A program made the translations under genes and the position numbers. From Candidatus Pollutiaquabacter sp. (GTDB lineage Bacteria; Bacteroidota; Bacteroidia; AKYH767-A; 2013-40CM-41-45): a DNA stretch of 47,263 nucleotides. The DNA lies in contig CANIAS010000019.1 in assembly GCA_947465495.1 (NCBI GenBank), forward strand, positions 1 through 47,263. The letters run 5' to 3'. The notes under the pieces are model-generated. The model was not told the origin of the DNA. It saw only the letters and a list, made by a program, of their open reading frames with translations, and made no database searches. Positions 44,601 through 47,263 of the stretch are shown here, piece after piece; the stretch's first letter is position 1; every line of letters starts with the position of its first letter.

Positions 44601-47263
44601 CGACCAGTTCCATTTGTGCTAACCAGACGTATTCGTTGATTGGAAGCATTGGTGGATCTGCTATAACTGGCACTTGGTCCTCCTCTGGAACAGGTTCTTT
44701 TAACAATACTACTTATGGAACAGGTTCGGTGTACACACCGTCCAATTCAGACATCGCTGCTGGTGCTGTAACGATAACATTGACCACAAATGATCCTGAT
44801 GGTAGCGGCCCATGTACTTCCGGTACTGCTTCAACGGTAGTAAGTATTAACGAAAATACCAGCAACACAACAACCGCTGCTTCCTGTGATGAGTTTCAGT
44901 GGAATGAAACAGGGATTACTTATACCGCATCTGGTATTTATACTTCTGTTAGCGGTTGCAACTCAGAGATTCTTAATTTAACCATCACTGCATCTACGAG
45001 TAATACCACGATTGCCACTGCATGTGATTCTTATATATGGTCTGTGGATGGTTCTGAGTACACGGCTTCGGGGGTTTATTTTTCTGTAACAGGTTGTCAT
45101 ACGGAGATTTTGGATTTGACGATCGTTGAGTCCACGAGCAACACAACAACCGCTGCATCCTGCGATGAGTTTCAGTGGAATGAAACAGGGATTACTTATA
45201 CCGCATCTGGTATTTATACTTCTGTTAGCGGTTGCAACTCAGAGATTCTTAATTTAACCATCACTGCATCTACGAGCAATACCACGATTGCCACTGCATG
45301 TGATTCATATATATGGTCTGTGGATGGCTCTGCGTACACAGCTTCGGGGGTTTACTTTTCTGTAACAGGTTGCCATACGGAGATTTTGGATTTGACCATT
45401 ACTTCTTCCACGAGCAACACCACCACAGCATCAGCGTGTGATAGTTATACTTGGTCGGTGAATGGCGCAACGTATTCTCAAAGTGGCACCTATTCTTCGG
45501 TAGCTGGTTGTCATACCGAAATCCTAAATCTGGTTATCACCTCATCTACAAGTAATACCACGACTGCATCAACGTGTGATAGTTATACCTGGTCGGTGAA
45601 TGGCGCTACGTATTCTCAAAGTGGAACGTATTCTTCCGTCTCTGGTTGTCATACCGAAATCCTGAGCCTCGCGATCACCCCATCCACCAGCAACACCACG
45701 AATGCATCAGCGTGTGATAGTTACACCTGGTCGGTGAATGGAGCTACGTATTCTCAAAGCGGAACGTATTCTTCGGTATCCGGTTGTCATACGGAAATCC
45801 TGAGCCTCACGATCACCCCATCTACTAGCAACACCACCACTGCATCAGCGTGTGATAGTTATACCTGGTCGGTGAACGGCACTATGTATACGCAAAGCGG
45901 AACGTATTCTTCGTTAGCTGGTTGTCATACGGAAATCCTGAGCCTCACGATCACCCCATCTACTAGCAACACCACCACTGCATCAGCGTGTGATAGTTAT
46001 ACCTGGTCGGTGAATGGAACTACGTATTCTCAAAGTGGAACGTATTCTTCGTTAGCTGGTTGTCATACCGAAATCCTGAGTCTAACGATTACTCCTTCTA
46101 CTAGCAACACCACGACAGCGTCTGCGTGTGATAGTTATACCTGGTCGGTGAATGGCACAACGTATTCTCAAAGTGGCACCTATTCTTCGGTATCTGGTTG
46201 TCATACCGAAATTCTAAATCTGGTTATCACCTCATCTACGAGTAATACCACGACTGCATCAGCGTGTGATAGTTATACTTGGTCGGTGAATGGCGCAACG
46301 TATTCTCAAAGTGGCACCTATTCTTCGGTAGCTGGTTGTCATACGGAAATCCTGAGTCTAACGATTACGCCTTCCACGAGCAACACCACCACAGCATCAG
46401 CGTGTGATAGTTACACCTGGTCGGTGAATGGAACTACGTATTCTCAAAGCGGAACGTATTCTTCCGTCTCCGGTTGTCATACCGAAATCCTGAGCCTCAC
46501 GATCACCCCATCTACGAGTAATAACACCACAGCGTCTGCGTGCGATAGTTACACGTGGACAGTGAATGGAGCTACGTATTCTCAAAGTGGAACGTTTTCT
46601 TCCGTCTATAGTTGTCATACCGAAATCCTGAGTCTCACGATTACGCCTTCCACGAGCAATACTACCACAGCGTCTGCGTGCGATAGTTACACGTGGACAG
46701 TGAATGGAGCTACGTATTCTCAAAGCGGCACCTATTCTTCGGTATCCGGTTGTCATACCGAACTCCTGAGCCTCACGATCACCCCATCTACTAGCAACAC
46801 CACCACAGCATCAGCGTGTGATAGTTACACCTGGTCGGTGAATGGAGCAGCGTATTCTCAAAGCGGCACTTATTCTTCAGTAGCTGGTTGTCATACCGAA
46901 ATCCTAAGTCTCACGATTACTCCTTCTACCAACAACACCACCACAGCATCAGCGTGCGATAGTTATACCTGGTCGGTGAATGGCGCAACGTATTCTCAAA
47001 GTGGAACGTATTCTTCCGTCTCTGGTTGTCATACCGAAATTCTGAACCTAACCATAACCCCGTCTACCAGCAACACCACGACTGCATCAGCGTGCGATAA
47101 TTACACCTGGTCGGTGAATGGCGCAACGTATTCTCAAAGCGGCACCTATTCTTCGGTATCCGGTTGTCATACGGAAATCCTGAGCCTAACGATTACCCCA
47201 TCTACTAGCAACACCACGACAGCATCTACATGCGATAGTTATACCTGGTCGGTGAATGGCGCA
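38642..47263 (+). CDS. Giant multidomain SprB-like surface adhesin, 3' end beyond window
   Basis: One frame runs without a stop from the ATG at 38642 to the window end (2,874 codons). In-frame ATGs at 38681 and 38714 are alternatives; the last gives the cleanest signal peptide (MVFGRWLTLVVFVVG...CAAQ). By residue: about 50-560 parallel beta-helix-like (repeated NNxI...G patterns); about 780-880 a GEVED domain (YIDFNRDGDFSDQGENVF...GEYEDY); about 880-1130 Ig-like; about 1130-1345 a nidogen/choice-of-anchor-like domain (FRFNGVSYTNARVGNNGVLVFG, WTNEDN); about 1400-1825 six SprB-type repeats (CFGGSNGTITAAGSG...VKDVNGC); about 1825-1978 two InlB-B-like repeats (TVTTSASNGGTITSG); then 46-residue repeats from about 2073. 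SprB-type proteins are the mobile adhesins of T9SS-dependent gliding. The expected T9SS sorting domain lies outside the window. Confidence 0.88.
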   Translation, partial: MNTNQNIKFDLKTMIINWNSSRKAMVFGRWLTLVVFVVGILITTECAAQNVLVTATAGTTSGSYLTLSDAFTALNTGTHQGAITIKIVNNTSEPGAPTALLKSAAPSNYTSVSISPSGGNWTIGGTITANRAIVELNGADNVTIDGDDPNVTGTRNLTIGFSLRAATAAACIRVSSNSTTGTDGANNNTIKNCIITGNRSNLNTTATYGINLSNYSTTSLSTGGYSSINNRFENNLITRCYHGVWAVGASALYPNTGIQIVNNILGDGTVAGNIGNRGVIISYSATTEAQAAIISGNEIVGGDPGTNGYGATIAGIEIGAVNFGAKIFNNYVHDIKQPSTAGYGSYGIYFTGTTSCDSIRFYNNIVRDITCSNFTAATTSTFTNYGVFVSSSATVTFGDFSNNTIVLNIANPTGSTVNPISYAVSFGASSVRINKFRNNIIVNGVSSTNSVGIYTNSSAIFTAANYTSFGGQVWDNNCYWVPAGVIGYYAATSQATIAAWRTASGKDINSYNIQPNFVSTTDLHINGAISSLLESGGQATRYTVDFDNQSRPGPAGSVRGGATTFDVGADEFDGLPFAPLSITSAVATAAACSAITHTVTAIINPGAMPLTSVILSSSFNGIAQSPITMVNTSGTTWTATIPAANPSYANVAWTISATNAAGVTTASGSYQDNPLYGVGLNASATPATLCAGSATSLSVDGTYSAVSSTYSNPPAVTYPTDDEDFGGITLTDSAGVVTVLSNTSTINSLVGTIGTAAGVAGSYSDFTAFGPYSLTAGSTYNFSCSALSGATAYLNNSAIYIDFNRDGDFSDQGENVFVEAAAVNNGAHTVTGSFTLPATAFSGLARMRVLCNEGAVTGPTMTITRGEYEDYTINISSAYNGGGGVVPALTFNWKNGATTIGSGTPYTTNVSSSTSYTVTGTTTAGCLASASVSVTAIPTPSAPIVTNSVQCSPGVAAASVASSSGLTAPVFNWYANATGGSALQSSTASTYGTAISATTIFYVSEFDGTCESSRTPVTATVNTPPAITTSGPVTICAGTSATLSASSSNTGYSYTWDGGLGNGAVVTATPLATRNYTVTALDTTAGRVSSGCITTASLSITVNPTVSGASANASASMICSGGSVNLTATAANQITSPGYSLNGNSGVSFIDVSTTGVSVGTLADDSEHNISLPATFRFNGVSYTNARVGNNGVLVFGATTGDIVNNNSSLPQGIATTATSTTGIITGTGNSVAAICANWDDIMPSTTVSTSIATQLVGNIYVVQWTNEDNNNAAGNGTITFEIQLNLLTGVINIVYPDITYGAAGYDGGGSATIGLNFSSLSALQFSYNSASLVNGQSITFTPNSSALTYSWTSIPSGFTSSLQNPAVASQTVSTTYTVVASNASGCTSSASVSVNVSNLSAAASATAVSCFGGSNGTITAAGSGSTGVYTYSLNGTNYQSSGIFSGKAAGAYTVYVKDVNGCTSTASVTVSQPALPVSFSVASGTNPICFNSTNGTISFSAMGGTGAISYQVNGNAATSPMTGLVAGTYVVVATDVNGCTASTSITLGNPIAPSLVATASGVNCYGGTSSLNATGGFATYTWSGPNNYAASTQSAATTAAGVYSVMATTLEGCTSTASATVTIPSLLTVSANATNALCYGGNGTVVVVANGGLPPYFGTGSFSVLAGSYTYTITDANGCVATASASVTAPTQLVANSVGTDVNCNGGTATVTVTAVGGTVPYTGVGVNTVNAGTYTYTITDANACLSYTSITIGQPAALSVTANAANSTVCTGGSTTITVAATGGTAPYAGIGAFPQGAGIQTYTVVDANNCSASASATVSIPNFIIIATAGTHGVISDAGTNTVACGTGKSFTITPDACYHAVDVIVDGVSVGAVSSYSFTNVLLNHDITATFAINTYTVTTSASNGGTITSGAIANCGSSLSFTATADPYAQLDNLVVDGVTIPFPAGTTTTTYTLSTISASHSILANFSVVICANPPVATTPSTSSICANQTYSLIGSIGGSAITGTWSSSGTGSFNNTTYGTGSVYTPSNSDIAAGAVTITLTTNDPDGSGPCTSGTASTVVSINENTSNTTTAASCDEFQWNETGITYTASGIYTSVSGCNSEILNLTITASTSNTTIATACDSYIWSVDGSEYTASGVYFSVTGCHTEILDLTIVESTSNTTTAASCDEFQWNETGITYTASGIYTSVSGCNSEILNLTITASTSNTTIATACDSYIWSVDGSAYTASGVYFSVTGCHTEILDLTITSSTSNTTTASACDSYTWSVNGATYSQSGTYSSVAGCHTEILNLVITSSTSNTTTASTCDSYTWSVNGATYSQSGTYSSVSGCHTEILSLAITPSTSNTTNASACDSYTWSVNGATYSQSGTYSSVSGCHTEILSLTITPSTSNTTTASACDSYTWSVNGTMYTQSGTYSSLAGCHTEILSLTITPSTSNTTTASACDSYTWSVNGTTYSQSGTYSSLAGCHTEILSLTITPSTSNTTTASACDSYTWSVNGTTYSQSGTYSSVSGCHTEILNLVITSSTSNTTTASACDSYTWSVNGATYSQSGTYSSVAGCHTEILSLTITPSTSNTTTASACDSYTWSVNGTTYSQSGTYSSVSGCHTEILSLTITPSTSNNTTASACDSYTWTVNGATYSQSGTFSSVYSCHTEILSLTITPSTSNTTTASACDSYTWTVNGATYSQSGTYSSVSGCHTELLSLTITPSTSNTTTASACDSYTWSVNGAAYSQSGTYSSVAGCHTEILSLTITPSTNNTTTASACDSYTWSVNGATYSQSGTYSSVSGCHTEILNLTITPSTSNTTTASACDNYTWSVNGATYSQSGTYSSVSGCHTEILSLTITPSTSNTTTASTCDSYTWSVNGA
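42840..44115 (+). repeat. Six SprB-type protein repeats within the adhesin gene
   Basis: Six successive units of ~65-75 codons each begin with VxC(Y/F)GGxxG(T/S) and end with (T/V)D(A/V)N(G/A)C...VTxP (for example VKDVNGC, ATDVNGC, ITDANGC, ITDANAC, VVDANNC). They are diverged at DNA level, unlike the later 138-bp array, so they are older duplications. Confidence 0.8.
44858..45409 (+). repeat. 276-bp higher-order duplication (A-B-A-B units)
   Basis: Unit type A has CDEFQWNETGITYTASG and type B has CDSYIWSVDGSxYTASG. The pair 44858-45133 is repeated almost base for base at 45134-45409, so two-unit blocks duplicated after A and B had diverged. Confidence 0.9.
44858..47263 (+). repeat. 138-bp (46-residue) tandem repeat array in the adhesin gene
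   Basis: Units start every 138 bp from 44858 (45410, 45548, 45686 and so on to 47204): 17 full units and a partial 18th cut by the window end. Consensus: TSNTTTASACDSYTWSVNG then ATYSQSGTYSSVSGC then HTEILSLTITPS. Each unit has two cysteines (positions 10 and 34), apt to form one disulfide. Units 5-17 are near-identical in protein but vary at synonymous sites. The first four units are alternating variants A-B-A-B. Confidence 0.95.

Noticed and set aside
46397-46756. Minus-strand arginine-rich reading frame in the adhesin array
   Set aside because: It is the antisense shadow of the 138-bp repeats; its peptide repeats with the same period and has no independent support.

Overview
The window is bacterial chromosome from a member of the Bacteroidota (Bacteroidetes). 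Three things support this: a complete gldK-gldL-gldM-gldN type IX secretion system (T9SS) core behind a PorP/SprF-type gene; several exported proteins with the C-terminal T9SS sorting domain; and repeated promoter -7 boxes of the Bacteroidetes form TAnnTTTG, one with a TTG exactly 19 nt upstream. The gldKLMN set plus a SprB-like repeat adhesin suggests a gliding, flavobacterium-like organism, and the crt genes suggest yellow/orange pigment. I cannot fix the genus.

Layout. 1-624: 3' end of a T9SS cargo gene and its terminator. 709-4501: topA and an arginase-fold protein with an eroded metal site. 4721-10421: the PorP/SprF-like gene followed by gldK, gldL, gldM and gldN, closed by a strong bidirectional terminator. 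10510-15364 (minus): a carotenoid operon transcribed crtZ > crtI > crtB > small exported protein > lycopene cyclase > ispH. 15442-16332 (minus): an EamA transporter. 16426-17982: a secreted protein joining a haem-c motif to a copper monooxygenase-like module with a T9SS tail. 17983-18434: a regulatory interval with a terminator, a possible small RNA and palindromes in front of a WYL regulator (18435-19487). 19637-24294: a three-gene operon of exported proteins of unknown function under a textbook Bacteroidetes promoter. 24540-25840 (minus): era and a small lipoprotein.

25983-26584 holds an initiator tRNA whose terminator has been duplicated and its 5' arm expanded as a hexamer repeat, followed by a stand-alone four-helix-bundle protein (minus). 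27119-30893: a penicillin acylase-family hydrolase facing a T9SS-secreted serine hydrolase. 30998-34115: tRNA-Arg(CCG), der and a thioredoxin-like protein, ending in a bidirectional terminator shared with a lipoprotein gene. 35194-38398: divergent DASS-type dicarboxylate and POT-type peptide transporters. 38642 to the window end: the first 2,874 codons of a giant surface adhesin (beta-helix, GEVED, SprB, InlB-B-like domains, then at least 17 tandem 46-residue repeats).

How the genes fit together. GldK/L/M/N with the PorP/SprF-like protein form the T9SS motor and envelope ring. Likely clients in the same window are the fragment at 1-567, the copper protein at 16426, the serine hydrolase at 29550 and probably the giant adhesin. 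The crt operon with ispH couples isoprenoid precursor supply to a C40 carotenoid of zeaxanthin type. Housekeeping genes (topA, era, der, two tRNAs) separate these blocks, and nothing indicates a prophage, integrative element, transposase or CRISPR array.
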